Origin: Actinotalea soli
GTDB taxonomy: Bacteria > Actinomycetota > Actinomycetes > Actinomycetales > Cellulomonadaceae
Assembly (NCBI RefSeq): GCF_017565425.1
Contig: NZ_JAGEMK010000003.1
Location: 186,001-250,000 of the forward strand
DNA: 64,000 bases
Reading direction: 5' to 3'
The translations under genes were made by a program, and so were the position numbers. Shown piece after piece: positions 32,666 to 43,988 of the stretch. The notes under the pieces are model-generated. The model saw nothing but the letters and a program-made list of their open reading frames with translations, was not told the origin of the DNA and did not search any database. Positions within the stretch are counted from its first letter, which is position 1. Every line of letters begins with the position of its first letter.

Positions 32666-34611
32666 GGGCAGCCCGCCCCGCCACCACGCCCTCCAGCCCG
32701 GCCCCGTCGCCGCACCCCGTCCGCGCCGCCGCGCGGGGAGCCCTCGCCCTCCTCGCCGGAGCCGCCCTCGCCCTGATCGGCGCCGCCCCCGCTGCGGCCG
32801 GGTCCGAGGACGCCGCGCAGGACGACCGCGTCGCGGCCTACGACCTCACGGTCGACCTCGACGAGCAAGGGCTCGCCGCCGTCACCCTCGGCCTGACCAT
32901 GGACTTCGGCTCCGAGCCCAACCGCGGCCCGTACCTGACCTACCCGGTCAAGCAGCGTTTCGACGACGAGCAGGACCGGGTCTACCGGATCACCGACGTG
33001 CAGGCCACGAGCGAGACCGCCCCGACCGACGTGGACGTCGAGGAGAACGGCCGGTGGCTGGAGATCCGCATCGGTGACCCGGACGAGAACATCCTCACCG
33101 GTGAGCACTCCTACCAGGTGACCTTCCAGGTCGAGGGCTGGGTCAACGCCGCCGACTACCCGTGGCCCGACGGCGCCCTCGAGCGTGACGAGCTCTACCT
33201 CAACGTCGTGACCGACTGGGCCCTGCCCGTCGAGGACGTCACCGTCACGGTCAACGCTCCGGCGGAGCCCGTGGACGGTGCCTGCGGGGTCGCCGAGGAC
33301 CTCCCCTGCCAGGACGCCCGCGCCGCCGACGGCGGGGCGAGCTTCGCGCACGACCTGGTCCCCGCCGGGACCCCGCTCACCGTCGCGGTCGCCTACCCCC
33401 CGGGCACCTTCGCCGGGGTCGAGCCCGTGCTCATCGACCGGTGGGCCTTCAGCCGCGCCTACGCCCTCACCCCCGTGACCGGTGGTCTCGCGGCGCTCGT
33501 CGGCGTCGGTGGGGTGCTGCTCGTGCTGCGTCGGGTGCGGCGCCAGGGGCGGGACGAGCAGTTCCTCGGTCTGACCCCGGGGCTGCTGCCCGCCGGCGAC
33601 CAGGAGCACGCCGTCGGCCCCCGGCGTCGCGGGCCGACGGCCGTCCAGCTCACACCGCCCGCCGGGCTGCATGCGGGCCAGCTGGGCACCCTCGTCGACG
33701 AGACGGCCGACCCGCACGACGTCACGGCGACGATCATCGACCTCGCGGTCCGCGGGTACCTGGTCATCGAGCAGGTCGACCCGGCCGAGGTCGCTGCGGC
33801 CGCCGAGGACGCCGACGCCGACCCCGCCGACGAGGACGCCGAGAAGGACTGGCGGCTCATCCGCACCGAGCAGCCCGCGACGGACCTGCTGCCCTACGAG
33901 ACGACCCTCCTCGAGGAGATCTTCACCGACCGCGACCAGGTCACCCTGGCCGACCTGCGGACGAGGTTCCACGCCTCGATGACCAAGGTCCAGGGCGAGC
34001 TCTACGACGAGGTCACCGACCGCGGCTGGTTCCGCGGCAACCCGCAGAAGGCCCGCACCCGCTGGGCCCTGCACGGGTTGCTGCTGAGCGTCGTCGGCGT
34101 GCTGGTGGCCGTCGGGCTGGGCATCTGGACCTCGTTCGGCCTGGTGGGCCTGGCCGCCGTCGTGCCCGGGTTCCTCATGCTCGCGACGACGGGCAGGGCC
34201 CCCGCGCGGACGGCCCGCGGCACGGCGGTGCTCGTCCAGGCCGAGGGGTTCCGCCAGTACCTCGCCACGGCCGAGGCCGCCCAGCTGCGCTTCGAGGAGG
34301 GCGAGGACCTGTTCAGCCGGTACCTGCCCTTCGCGGTGGCCTTCGAGCTGACCGAGCGGTGGGCGCAGGTCTTCGCCGACCTCGCCGCGCAGGGCCGTGA
34401 GCTCCCCGAGCCCACCTGGTACGTCGGCCACTACGGCTACGCCGGGTTCTGGGCCGGGGCCGCGACCCTGGGCAGCGACCTGTCGACCTTCACGCACATC
34501 GCCGACACCGCGATCTCAGCACCGACCGCGGGCTCCGGGGGCTCCTCCGGCTTCAGCGGAGGTGGCTTCTCGGGCGGCGGCGTGGGTGGAGGGGGCGGCG
34601 GGTCCTGGTGA
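32662..34611 (+). CDS. DUF2207 membrane protein
   Basis: This 649-residue protein starts at GTG 32662, overlapping the smpB stop. It has a signal peptide and an extracellular DUF2207 domain (about 45-260, with [13 protein letters not shown]-like start [13 protein letters not shown]). One membrane helix near 275-295 and a cytoplasmic stretch with a winged-helix-like part ([36 protein letters not shown]) follow. A helix pair lies near 475-515. The Gly/Ser-rich tail [22 protein letters not shown] is the family's signature ending. Function is unknown. It is common next to smpB in actinobacteria. Confidence 0.85.
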   Translation: MRAARPATTPSSPAPSPHPVRAAARGALALLAGAALALIGAAPAAAGSEDAAQDDRVAAYDLTVDLDEQGLAAVTLGLTMDFGSEPNRGPYLTYPVKQRFDDEQDRVYRITDVQATSETAPTDVDVEENGRWLEIRIGDPDENILTGEHSYQVTFQVEGWVNAADYPWPDGALERDELYLNVVTDWALPVEDVTVTVNAPAEPVDGACGVAEDLPCQDARAADGGASFAHDLVPAGTPLTVAVAYPPGTFAGVEPVLIDRWAFSRAYALTPVTGGLAALVGVGGVLLVLRRVRRQGRDEQFLGLTPGLLPAGDQEHAVGPRRRGPTAVQLTPPAGLHAGQLGTLVDETADPHDVTATIIDLAVRGYLVIEQVDPAEVAAAAEDADADPADEDAEKDWRLIRTEQPATDLLPYETTLLEEIFTDRDQVTLADLRTRFHASMTKVQGELYDEVTDRGWFRGNPQKARTRWALHGLLLSVVGVLVAVGLGIWTSFGLVGLAAVVPGFLMLATTGRAPARTARGTAVLVQAEGFRQYLATAEAAQLRFEEGEDLFSRYLPFAVAFELTERWAQVFADLAAQGRELPEPTWYVGHYGYAGFWAGAATLGSDLSTFTHIADTAISAPTAGSGGSSGFSGGGFSGGGVGGGGGGSW

Positions 34612-34627
34612 CCCCGCCGCCCACTCC

Positions 34628-34658
34628 CCCGGCACCGCCGCCGACGGGGGCCGGGGCG
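34628..34658. terminator. Candidate bidirectional terminator
   Basis: CCCCGGC and GCCGGGG form a short stem between the convergent ends of the DUF2207 gene and ptsI. It is weak and has no T-run. Confidence 0.35.
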
Positions 34659-34669
34659 TCTGAGCCGAG

Positions 34670-36373
34670 CTAGAGGCCGAGGGTCTCCCGGACCTCCGCC
34701 GCGACCAGGTCGGTGGCCGCGGCGCGGCCGGCCGGGGCGTCAGGGGCCGCGAGGGCTGCCGTGGCGATGGCCTCGCACTCGGCGAGGGTGTGCCGCCGCA
34801 GGGCGAAGCGGGCGGCCGCCAGGCTCCCGGGTGACATCGACAGGCTCGTGACGCCGAGGCCCGCGAGCACCAGGGCCATGACCGGGTCCCCGGCTGACTC
34901 CCCGCACACCCCGACCGGCTTGTCGGCCTGACGTCCACCGCGGGCCGTGGCGGCGACCAGGTCGAGCACGGCCGGCTGCCAGGGGTCGAGCAGGTCGGCG
35001 AGCTCACCCCGCAGCCGGTCCGTGGCCATCGTGTACTGGGCGAGGTCGTTGGTGCCCAGGGAGACGAAGTCCACCTCGGCGAGGATCTGCTCGGCCCGCA
35101 GGGCAGCGGCCGGGATCTCGACCATGACGCCCACCCGGGTGATCCCCGCGGCACGGGCACGCTCGGCCACCTCGCGGGCCTCGGCCGGGGTCGCGACCAT
35201 CGGGGCCATGACCCACAGGCGGTCCCGCTCGGCCTCGGGCAGGCTGCGGGCCACCTGGCCGAGGGCGTCGAGCTGGGTGCCGACCACCTCGGGCAGGGTC
35301 CGTGCGAGGCGGTAGCCACGCACCCCCAGGGCCGGGTTCTCCTCGGTGCCCTGCTGGGCGAAGGCCAGGGGCTTGTCCGCCCCGGCGTCGAGGGTGCGGA
35401 CGACGACCTTGCGGTCGCCCAGGGCCTCGAGCACGGCGCGGTAGGCCGTGACCTGCTCCTCGAGGGTCGGTGCCGTCTGCCGCCCGAGGAAGAGCACCTC
35501 GGTGCGGAACAGACCGACGCCCTGCGCGGGGGTGCTCCCGGCCCGCGCGGCGTCCTCGACGGTGCCGATGTTGGCGAGGAGCGCGACCTCGTGGCCGTCG
35601 GAGGTCGCCCCCGGAGCCTGGTCGGCGTCGAGGGCGGCCGACCGTTGGGCGCGCAGCCGGTAGGACTCCTGCAGCGCGGCGTCGGGCTCGGGGGTGATGG
35701 TCCCGGCAGCGGCGTCGACCGCGACGAGGGTGCCATCGGTCAGCTCCGTGACGCCCGCCGCCCGCACCACGCAGGGCAGGCCGAGCTGGCCCGCGATGAT
35801 CGCGGTGTGTCCGGTCGGCCCACCCTCCTCGGTGAGGATCGCGGCGACGAGGTCGAGGTCCAGGGCTGCGGTGTCCGCGGGCGACAGGTCGACCGCGACG
35901 ACGACGCTCGGCCGGTCCAGGGCGGGCAGCCCCGGGTCGGGGGCCCCGAGGAGCCGCGCGACGATGCGGTCGCGCACGCTGTGCAGGTCGGTGACCCGCT
36001 CGGCCAGGTATCCCCCGGCTGCCGCGAAGGTGGCGGCGAACCCGGCGACGGCCTCGGTCACGGCGGTCGCGGGCCCGGTGCCCTGCTCGATGCGACGACG
36101 AGCCTCGGCAGCGAGGGCGGGGTCTGCCGCGATGGCCGAGGTCGCCATCAGCACCTCAGCCAGCGCGCCGTCGGCCTGGGCGCTGCGCTCGGCGAGCTCG
36201 GCAGACAGGCCCGTGAGCAGGCTGGCGACCTGGGCGGCTGCCGCGTCGGCGTCCGCCGGGGCGGCCTCGTCCTGCGGGGCCCGGGGGGCGGGACGCAGCT
36301 GGGCCACGGGGGCCACCGCCACCCCACGCCCGACGCCGAGTCCGGTCAGGGCTGGGCTCGTCGTGAGGCTCAT
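34670..36373 (-). CDS. ptsI: PTS enzyme I (phosphoenolpyruvate-protein phosphotransferase)
   Basis: This 567-residue enzyme has the phospho-accepting histidine in EEGGPTGHTAIIA (His189), the PEP-binding arginines in VGLFRTEVLFLGR and VRGYRLA, and the C-terminal active-site motif VGVCGESAGDP. It takes phosphate from PEP and passes it to HPr. The start ATG overlaps the ptsH stop by four bases. Expression should depend on the antiterminator leader upstream of ptsH. Confidence 0.96.
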   Translation of the reverse strand: MSLTTSPALTGLGVGRGVAVAPVAQLRPAPRAPQDEAAPADADAAAAQVASLLTGLSAELAERSAQADGALAEVLMATSAIAADPALAAEARRRIEQGTGPATAVTEAVAGFAATFAAAGGYLAERVTDLHSVRDRIVARLLGAPDPGLPALDRPSVVVAVDLSPADTAALDLDLVAAILTEEGGPTGHTAIIAGQLGLPCVVRAAGVTELTDGTLVAVDAAAGTITPEPDAALQESYRLRAQRSAALDADQAPGATSDGHEVALLANIGTVEDAARAGSTPAQGVGLFRTEVLFLGRQTAPTLEEQVTAYRAVLEALGDRKVVVRTLDAGADKPLAFAQQGTEENPALGVRGYRLARTLPEVVGTQLDALGQVARSLPEAERDRLWVMAPMVATPAEAREVAERARAAGITRVGVMVEIPAAALRAEQILAEVDFVSLGTNDLAQYTMATDRLRGELADLLDPWQPAVLDLVAATARGGRQADKPVGVCGESAGDPVMALVLAGLGVTSLSMSPGSLAAARFALRRHTLAECEAIATAALAAPDAPAGRAAATDLVAAEVRETLGL

Positions 36374-36642
36374 GAGTCCGCGTCGAGGTCCGTCTCGAGC
36401 AGGGCCACGAGCTCCTCGAGGGCGGCCTCGGCCTCGGTGGACTCCGAGGCGAGCACCACCTCCTCACCGTGGTCGAGGGCCATGCCCATGACCATGAGCA
36501 CGCTCGACGCCGGGACGCCCTCACCGCCGGCACGGGCGATCGTGATCGGGAGTCCCGTGGCCGCGACGGCCTGGGTGAAGTGGGAGGCCGGTCGGGCGTG
36601 AAGACCCGAGCTGGACCTGATCGTGGCTCGTCGTTGCAGCAC
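36370..36642 (-). CDS. ptsH: PTS phosphocarrier protein HPr
   Basis: This 90-residue protein starts at GTG 36642. The phosphorylated His is His15 in SSGLHARPASHF. The usual regulatory serine region reads PASSVLMVMGM, with Ser47 in the place of the Ser46 that HPr kinase modifies in Firmicutes. No HPr kinase gene is in the window. It carries phosphate from enzyme I to EIIA domains such as that at 37723-39642 and to PRD regulators. Confidence 0.95.
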   Translation of the reverse strand: MLQRRATIRSSSGLHARPASHFTQAVAATGLPITIARAGGEGVPASSVLMVMGMALDHGEEVVLASESTEAEAALEELVALLETDLDADS

Positions 36643-36692
36643 CGTTCTTGCTCCCCGTCGTCCGTGAGCGTCCGCACCCGTGTGGTGGGGAC

Positions 36693-36747
36693 AAAAAAAG
36701 ACCCAGGACGCGGCGCGGGCGGGCCCGACGACGACATCCCAGGTCTT
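36693..36747 (-). terminator. Intrinsic terminator in the ptsHI leader
   Basis: On the minus strand AAGACCTGGGA pairs with TCCTGGGTCTT (with G-U pairs), followed by a run of seven T (complement of 36693-36699). It lies between the promoter and ptsH, so it attenuates the operon unless antiterminated. Confidence 0.85.
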
Positions 36748-36773
36748 GCCTGATCGAGATCAGTAACAACCCT
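36741..36773 (-). promoter_or_regulatory. RAT antiterminator element of ptsHI
   Basis: Read leftward, the RNA begins AGGGTTGTTACTG and ends CAGGCAAGACCT, close to the BglG/LicT/GlcT RAT consensus. Its last bases are also the first arm of the terminator, so the two folds exclude one another. Confidence 0.85.
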
Positions 36774-36787
36774 CGGCAGTGATGTGC

Positions 36788-36817
36788 TTTATACGCCCCG
36801 GCCAGGAGCAGCGTCAA
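36788..36817 (-). promoter_or_regulatory. ptsHI promoter
   Basis: TTGACG (complement of 36812-36817) and TATAAA (complement of 36788-36793) are separated by 18 bases. This strong housekeeping-type promoter lies just upstream of the RAT. Confidence 0.75.
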
Positions 36818-37458
36818 AAACGGAGCTGCGCCGCGGGCTCGTGGCCGGTGCGGACCACGCGCCGCCCGCCGTCGGCGTCGATCTCGACGGTGGAGATGCT
36901 GGCGTTGGCCAGGGGCGCCACGGCCGCGCCGTGGACCATCACCAGGTAGGCCATCAGGGTGACCCCGTGACCGACCACGAGCACGTGGTCACCCGCGCTG
37001 TGGGCAGCGGCGATCTCCTCGAAGGCGGCGCTCACGCGCGCCAGGTAGTCCGAGGACGACTCCCCGCCAGGCAGCCCCTCGAAGGTGCCCATGAGCACCC
37101 CGGTGAACATCTCGTGCGGGTCGATGCGCGCCCACAGCTCGACCTCGGGGGTGGCCTCGTAGTCACCGAAGCTGAACTCACGCAGCCCGTCGAGCGTGGT
37201 CAAGGAGGTGTCCGGGTGGTGCCGGAGCAGCTCCCGGGCCGTGGCCACCGTGCGTCCTGACGGGCTCGCGTAGGCCGCCGTGAAGGGGGTGGCGCTCAGG
37301 TGGTCGGCAGTGACCCGGACGCCGTCGAGCCCTTCCTCGGTGAGGGGCGAGTCGCACCAGCCCTGGAGCCGGCCCTCGGTGTTGTAGACCGTGCGTCCGT
37401 GACGCACCAGGTGCAGGGTCAGCGGCGTAGGGCTCAGGGCAGGGTCAGCAGGGGGCAC
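36814..37458 (-). CDS. Histidine phosphatase (phosphoglycerate mutase-like) family protein
   Basis: This 214-residue protein starts at GTG 37458 (the most upstream plausible start; no strong ribosome site). It has the RHG catalytic motif LHLVRHGRTVYNTEGRLQGWCDSPLTEEG, the SPSGRTVATARELL segment, and the second catalytic histidine in VLVVGHGVTLMAYL. Such enzymes hydrolyse small phosphorylated metabolites. Its promoter-proximal ptsHI neighbour and the divergent PTS permease suggest, weakly, a sugar-phosphate role. Confidence 0.85.
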   Translation of the reverse strand: MPPADPALSPTPLTLHLVRHGRTVYNTEGRLQGWCDSPLTEEGLDGVRVTADHLSATPFTAAYASPSGRTVATARELLRHHPDTSLTTLDGLREFSFGDYEATPEVELWARIDPHEMFTGVLMGTFEGLPGGESSSDYLARVSAAFEEIAAAHSAGDHVLVVGHGVTLMAYLVMVHGAAVAPLANASISTVEIDADGGRRVVRTGHEPAAQLRF

Positions 37459-37516
37459 GATCGCCGATGCTAGCCCCCGGTCATGGATCGGGGCGGAGCG
37501 CGCTGGCACCAGAGGG

Positions 37517-39642
<2,126 letters not shown>

Positions 39643-39783
39643 TCCCGCTGCCCTGACCCTGGGCTGGGGGCGCGCGTCGTCTCCGGCTCCTGATCCCCTC
39701 CTGGGCCTGTCGGCTCCCCCGGCCGGTGGGCCCAGGAGGATCATGGTCCCTGTCGTTCACGCGAGCTGCGAAGGAGGAGGCGC

Positions 39784-40677
39784 GTGCAGGTCAGCAAGGT
39801 CTTCAACAACAACGTCGTGCTCGGTGTGGACGAGCGAGGTGCGGAGCACGTGCTCATGGGCCGCGGGCTGGGTTTCCAGGCCCACGCCGGTGACGCGGTC
39901 GACACCGAGCGGGTCGAGCGCACCTTCGTGGCCACCGGCACGCAGACCGCCGAGCGCATCGCCGCCTTCGTCGAGGAGATCCCCCTCCCAGACATCGAGG
40001 TGACCGAGGAGATCGTCCGGGCGGGCCGCGAGGCGCTGGGCGACCACGTGACCGAGCACGTGCTGGTGCCGCTGGCCGATCACATCAGCTTCGCCCTGCG
40101 ACGGGCCGAGGACGGCTCGCAGATCGAGTACCCCCTGCAGTGGGAGGTCCCCTACCTGTACCCGGCCGAGGTCGCGTTCAGCCGGGTGGCCCTGGGGATC
40201 ATCGAGGAGCGACGGGGCGTGCGCCTGCCCGACCTCGAGGCCATCCCCCTGGCCCTGCACTTCGTCAACGCGCAGTTCGGGGCACCGGACATGAGCACGA
40301 CCGTCCGCATGACCGAGGTGCTGACCGAGACCCTGGCGATCATCCGCGCCGAGTACGGCATCGAGATCGACGAGCAGTCCCTCGACGTCGCGCGGTTCGT
40401 CACGCACCTGCGCCACCTCTTCCTCCGCGAGCAGCAGGGCGGCCCGCCGAGCCCCGTCACCGGGGACGACCTGCACGACGCGGTCCGCGCCGCCCGCCCT
40501 CGCGCCTACGCCTGCGCGACCCGCATCGGCGCCCTGCTCACCGAGCGCTTCGGCTGGGACGTGACCGAGGACGAGCGCCTGTACCTCGCTCTGCACGTGT
40601 CCCGCCTCACCGCGGGCGGGGCCGCGGCGGGCTCAGGCTCGCCGAGCGACTACTCCACCGCGGGAGGCACCGCGTGA
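39784..40677 (+). CDS. BglG/LicT-family transcriptional antiterminator
   Basis: This 297-residue protein has an RNA-binding CAT domain (1-55, QVSKVFNNNVVLGVDERGAEHVLMGRGLGFQ) and two PTS regulation domains. The four regulatory histidines of the family are at 100, 159, 208 and 271, almost the same numbers as in Bacillus LicT. It starts at GTG 39784 (AAGGAGGAG upstream). It should bind RATs at 37580 and probably 36741. PRD phosphorylation by the EII and HPr sets its activity according to sugar supply. Confidence 0.93.
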   Translation: MQVSKVFNNNVVLGVDERGAEHVLMGRGLGFQAHAGDAVDTERVERTFVATGTQTAERIAAFVEEIPLPDIEVTEEIVRAGREALGDHVTEHVLVPLADHISFALRRAEDGSQIEYPLQWEVPYLYPAEVAFSRVALGIIEERRGVRLPDLEAIPLALHFVNAQFGAPDMSTTVRMTEVLTETLAIIRAEYGIEIDEQSLDVARFVTHLRHLFLREQQGGPPSPVTGDDLHDAVRAARPRAYACATRIGALLTERFGWDVTEDERLYLALHVSRLTAGGAAAGSGSPSDYSTAGGTA

Positions 40678-40913
40678 GCTCACTCGCCGAGCAGATCCTC
40701 CGGCTGGCGGGCGGGCCCGCCAACGTCCGCGACCTGACCCACTGCTACTCCCGCCTGCGCCTGACCCTGCACGAGGACGCCGCGGCCGACGAGACGGGCC
40801 TGCGCGAGCTGGCCGAGGTCGTCGTCGTCGTGCGGCAGGGCGGGCAGCTCCAGCTCGCCCTGCGGCGAGACCTGGTCGCGACCCACGACGAGATGGCGGC
40901 CCTGCTCACCTGA
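40674..40913 (+). CDS. Stand-alone PTS EIIB domain
   Basis: This 79-residue protein starts at GTG 40674 overlapping the antiterminator stop (GTGA). It aligns with the EIIB part of the permease: AEQILRLAGGPANVRDLTHCYSRLRLTLHED, with the phosphorylatable Cys24 preserved. VVVVVRQGGQLQLALRRDL replaces the permease's [16 protein letters not shown]. There is no EIIC attached. Translational coupling to the antiterminator points to a regulatory or phosphotransfer helper rather than a transporter part; this is inference. Confidence 0.8.
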   Translation: MSSLAEQILRLAGGPANVRDLTHCYSRLRLTLHEDAAADETGLRELAEVVVVVRQGGQLQLALRRDLVATHDEMAALLT

Positions 40914-41044
40914 GCGCCCGTCCCGCCTGAGCCCACCCTCTCTGCCCCCTCTCCAGCCCGACCCACCCACAGCAGGACGCAGCACAGCGTCGGCCGCCCG
41001 GCCGTGCCGCTGCGATGCCCCCTGCCCAGATGAAGGAGCACCGC

Positions 41045-42124
41045 ATGTCGATGTCGCCATGGCAGACCACCACCCCCACCGCAGGGACGACGGCGTCCGG
41101 CCCTGCCCCGTCACCGCGACGGGCGACCGGAGCGGCCCTCGGCGTCCTTGCGCTGACGGCCCTGGGCGCCTGCAGCGCGAGCGAGGAGCCCACCACCTCC
41201 CCCGAGGGGGACGCGACCGAGACCGTGGCCTGCGAGGCCCCGGCTCCGGGCCGCAGCACCCTGGACCTGGTGGTCGACGGCGTCGAGCGCACCGCTGAGG
41301 TCTACGTCCCCGAGGCGCACGACGGCGAGACGCTCGCCCCCGCGGTCCTGGCGCTGCACGGCTCCAACAACACCCCCGAGATGCTGCTGCAGATCAGCCT
41401 GCTCGAGGAGACCGCCGAGGCCGAGGGCTTCGTGCTCGTCGTACCGCAGGGCTCGGTGCCCGGTGGGGACGAGGGCACGTGGGCGTGGAACGTGCCCGGC
41501 GTGACCGACGCCCCGGCCGGCACCCCGGACGACGGTGCCTTCGTCGCCGAGCTGGTCGACACCGTGGCTGCTGACCTGTGCGTCGACACCCAGCAGGTCT
41601 ACGCCACGGGGTACTCCGGGGGCGGGCGCATGATCTCGGCCGTCGCGTGCGAGGACCCCGGGCTGCTCGCCGCGATCGCCCCCGTGGTCGGGCTGCGGGC
41701 CGGGGTGCCGGTCGAGGCCGCCGACAGCGAGACCGGCCTCGAGCCGGACGCCGCCACGTGCGACCCGGCCAGCGGCACCCCGGTGATCGCCTTCACGGGC
41801 ACCGAGGACCCGATCAACCCGGCCGAGGGCGGCGGCGCGCCCTACTGGGGGTACAGCGCGCAGCAGGCCACCGACCGGTGGGCCGAGATCAACGGCTGCG
41901 AGGCCGAGCCCACCACGGAGACCAGCGGAGCGATCACGACCGCGACGTACACGAGCTGCAGCGAGGGCAACGAGCTCGTCGAGCACGTGATGGAGGGGGT
42001 GGGTCACGTCTGGCCAGGCGGCGACCAAGGCCTGCACGCCGAGTACGTCTCCGTGCTCGGCACCCCCACGGACGAGATCTCCGCGAACGCGCTGATGTGG
42101 GAGTTCTTCACCGCTGACCGCTGA
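41045..42124 (+). CDS. Secreted esterase/PHB-depolymerase-like lipoprotein
   Basis: This 359-residue alpha/beta hydrolase starts at ATG 41045 with AAGGAG about six bases upstream (ATG 41015 lacks one). It has a lipobox (LTALGACS, Cys about 43), an oxyanion region VLALHGSNNTPEML, the nucleophile GYSGGGRM, an acidic residue in AFTGTEDPINP and the His in VGHVWPGG. This is the LpqC/feruloyl-esterase/PHB-depolymerase family. Extra Cys pairs suggest disulfides. It would cleave esters outside the cell; the natural substrate is unknown. Confidence 0.85.
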   Translation: MSMSPWQTTTPTAGTTASGPAPSPRRATGAALGVLALTALGACSASEEPTTSPEGDATETVACEAPAPGRSTLDLVVDGVERTAEVYVPEAHDGETLAPAVLALHGSNNTPEMLLQISLLEETAEAEGFVLVVPQGSVPGGDEGTWAWNVPGVTDAPAGTPDDGAFVAELVDTVAADLCVDTQQVYATGYSGGGRMISAVACEDPGLLAAIAPVVGLRAGVPVEAADSETGLEPDAATCDPASGTPVIAFTGTEDPINPAEGGGAPYWGYSAQQATDRWAEINGCEAEPTTETSGAITTATYTSCSEGNELVEHVMEGVGHVWPGGDQGLHAEYVSVLGTPTDEISANALMWEFFTADR

Positions 42125-42144
42125 CGCCGGGGACGACGCGCGCC

Positions 42145-42182
42145 CGGTGCGGCTCCGACGTAGGTTCGTCGGAGCCGCACCG
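42145..42182 (+). terminator. Strong hairpin after the esterase gene
   Basis: GGTGCGGCTCCGAC (42146-42159) pairs perfectly with GTCGGAGCCGCACC (42168-42181), and one more G-C pair closes a six-base loop. It has no T-run; it is probably the esterase terminator. Confidence 0.75.
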
Positions 42183-42201
42183 TCACGACCCGAGGAGAAC
42201 C

Positions 42202-42627
42202 ATGAGCCTTCGCCTTGCCCACCTGCCCGGCCGCCTCGCCGCCGGGGCGCTGATCCTGGACTCCGGCCTGAACAAGCGCAACGCCGACGCGGAGACCGCC
42301 GCGGGGCTGCACGGCATGGCCGCGGGGACGTACCCCGAGGTCGCGGACATGGACCCGCAGGAGTTCGTCAAGAACCTGTCCCGCGCCGAGATCGCCCTCG
42401 GCACCGCGCTGCTGCTGCCCTTCGTCCCGACGAGCGTGGTGGCCGTGGCCCTGGGGGCGTTCTCCGGCGGGCTGCTGCGGATGTACCTCAAGACCCCGGG
42501 CCTGACCAAGGAGGGCTCGGTGCGCCCGACCTCCGACGGCCTGGCCATCGCCAAGGACGTGTGGCTCGCGGGCATCGCCGGCAGCCTGCTGCTCGACGTG
42601 CTGACACCGCGGCGGCGCAAGCACTGA
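42202..42627 (+). CDS. Small membrane protein (DoxX-like topology)
   Basis: This 141-residue protein has GAGGAG eight bases before ATG 42202. It opens LPGRLAAGALILDSGLNKRNADAETAAGLHGMAA and has two or three hydrophobic segments (IALGTALLLPFVPTSVVAVALGAFSGGLL, DVWLAGIAGSLLLDVLTP). The GALILDSGLNK start is reminiscent of DoxX-type proteins. Function unknown. Confidence 0.7.
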   Translation: MSLRLAHLPGRLAAGALILDSGLNKRNADAETAAGLHGMAAGTYPEVADMDPQEFVKNLSRAEIALGTALLLPFVPTSVVAVALGAFSGGLLRMYLKTPGLTKEGSVRPTSDGLAIAKDVWLAGIAGSLLLDVLTPRRRKH

Positions 42628-42775
42628 GGGTGGTCGCGCAGGCCACAGCGTCGTCGGGGACCTCTGGCGGGCTCCCTCGCCGGAATACCGGCGACGCCGC
42701 GGCCGTTGTCGCGTAGAGTTGGACTGCTCGACCCCGCGGCTCCGGCTGCTGGAGCGAGTGCTTGACAACTGCACA

Positions 42776-43140
42776 GGGGGTGATCGGTTTCGACGATGGT
42801 TGTCGATCCAGGAGAAGCGAGTCGAGGATGCAAGGTTATCTCGTAAACGCTCCTTGCAAACCAATAGGTGCCGATTCCAAGCGCACCGACTTCGCACTCG
42901 CCGCCTGAGCGAGTCCTGAAGTCCGTCAGCCTGAGGTAGCTCTCGACTCAGTGTCTGGCGTCATCTAGAGAGCCACTGCTCGCAGCCTGCGTCACAGGGG
43001 CTGCGGGGACTTGCACTGTGACTGAGCCCGTCAGCACCTCGTCTGCGTGAGTGCTGGGGCCGAGAAAAGCACAGCAGACTGCACTCGGAGAAGCCCTGGT
43101 TCACTGCCGTCGGACGCGGGTTCGATTCCCGCCACCTCCA
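42776..43140 (+). ncRNA. ssrA: tmRNA (SsrA)
   Basis: The 5' end GGGGGTGATCGGTTTCGACG and the 3' end with GTTCGATTCCCGCCACCTCCA form the tRNA-like half; CACCTCC pairs with GGGGGTG. The tag reading frame (42870-42908) encodes ADSKRTDFALAA (first Ala = resume codon GCC) followed by TGA, very like other actinobacterial tags. The genomic sequence after the discriminator A is CCC, so CCA must be added after transcription. It rescues stalled ribosomes together with SmpB (32195-32665). Confidence 0.97.
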
Positions 43141-43147
43141 CCCCTGT

Positions 43148-43220
43148 GATCTGCGCCCCGGCGCAGATCGTGTTCGCGAGAAGGTAGTCATCCGCTGACG
43201 CGGAGGGCTACCTTCTCGCG
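43148..43220 (+). terminator. Tandem hairpins downstream of tmRNA
   Basis: First hairpin: GATCTGCGC (43148-43156) with GCGCAGATC (43161-43169). Second: CGCGAGAAGGTAG (43175-43187) with CTACCTTCTCGCG (43208-43220), a perfect 13-bp stem with a further CCGC/GCGG stem inside its loop. Confidence 0.8.
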
Positions 43221-43266
43221 GTGCTCGACGACGTCGGCGTCCCGCCCGCTGCGCCCCTCGACCGGC

Positions 43267-43926
43267 CTACGGAGCGTCGTCGTCCTGCTCGTCATCCGCC
43301 CAGCTGGCGGTGAAGCGGGCATCCGCTGCCTGCGTCTCCTCGACCAGCGTGGCCAGCAGCTCCGCGGCGGTCGTCGACCGGAGCATGGCGAACTGGTCCA
43401 GCGAGCCGAGGGGGGCGATGCCGGCGACCTGCCAGATGCGATGGGAGGGGTCGGGCGACAGCTCGACGTCGGGCGCCCACGGCAGCTCGACGAACTCGCT
43501 CGCTCTGGTCAGGGTCGCGCGCACCAGACCCTCAGCCGAGGCGAGGGCGGGCACGGTCGCTGCGTCCACCGCGAGGGGCTCGAGCTCGCGCACCTCGGCC
43601 CGCGGGAACGGCTCGTCCTCCAGCCAGCGGACCACCTCGAAACGTGCGGCTCCGGTCGCGAGCAGCTCGAGCGTCCCCTCGCTGATCTCGACCCGCGCGA
43701 TCCGGGCGACGGTGCCGACACCGAACCGGACGTCTCCCCCGCCGACCTCGGAGCCGCGCTCGATGAGCACCACGCCGAACTCGCGCTCGGGATCGCCGAG
43801 CACCGCGGAGAGCATCGCGACGTAGCGCGGCTCGAAGACCCGCAGCGGCAGCGGCATGCCGGGGAACAGCACGGAGCCCAGCGGGAACATCGGCAGCTCA
43901 CGCGTCTCACCGGGCATGACAGCCAT
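43267..43926 (-). CDS. LON substrate-binding-domain protein
   Basis: This 219-residue protein consists of the N-terminal domain of Lon proteases without the AAA+ or protease parts: RELPMFPLGSVLFPGMPLPLRVFEPRYVAML, GVVLIERGSEVGGGD, FGVGTVARI, and the DPSHRIWQVAGIAPLGSLDQFAMLRS helix bundle. Free-standing forms are widespread and of unknown role. ATG 43926 is its start. It follows the helicase gene in the same direction and ends in an acidic tail. Confidence 0.88.
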   Translation of the reverse strand: MAVMPGETRELPMFPLGSVLFPGMPLPLRVFEPRYVAMLSAVLGDPEREFGVVLIERGSEVGGGDVRFGVGTVARIARVEISEGTLELLATGAARFEVVRWLEDEPFPRAEVRELEPLAVDAATVPALASAEGLVRATLTRASEFVELPWAPDVELSPDPSHRIWQVAGIAPLGSLDQFAMLRSTTAAELLATLVEETQAADARFTASWADDEQDDDAP

Positions 43927-43988
43927 CGTGCCGTGACCAGATCAGCCCTGCGCGACGAAACGCTGGGCCGTGCGTGCCCAGCGGTCCC

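Noticed and set aside
42961-43191. Leftward ORF with RWRESNPRP across the tmRNA 3' half
   Set aside because: It is antisense to the tRNA-like part of tmRNA; this type of WRESNPRP translation is a known artefact of RNA genes.
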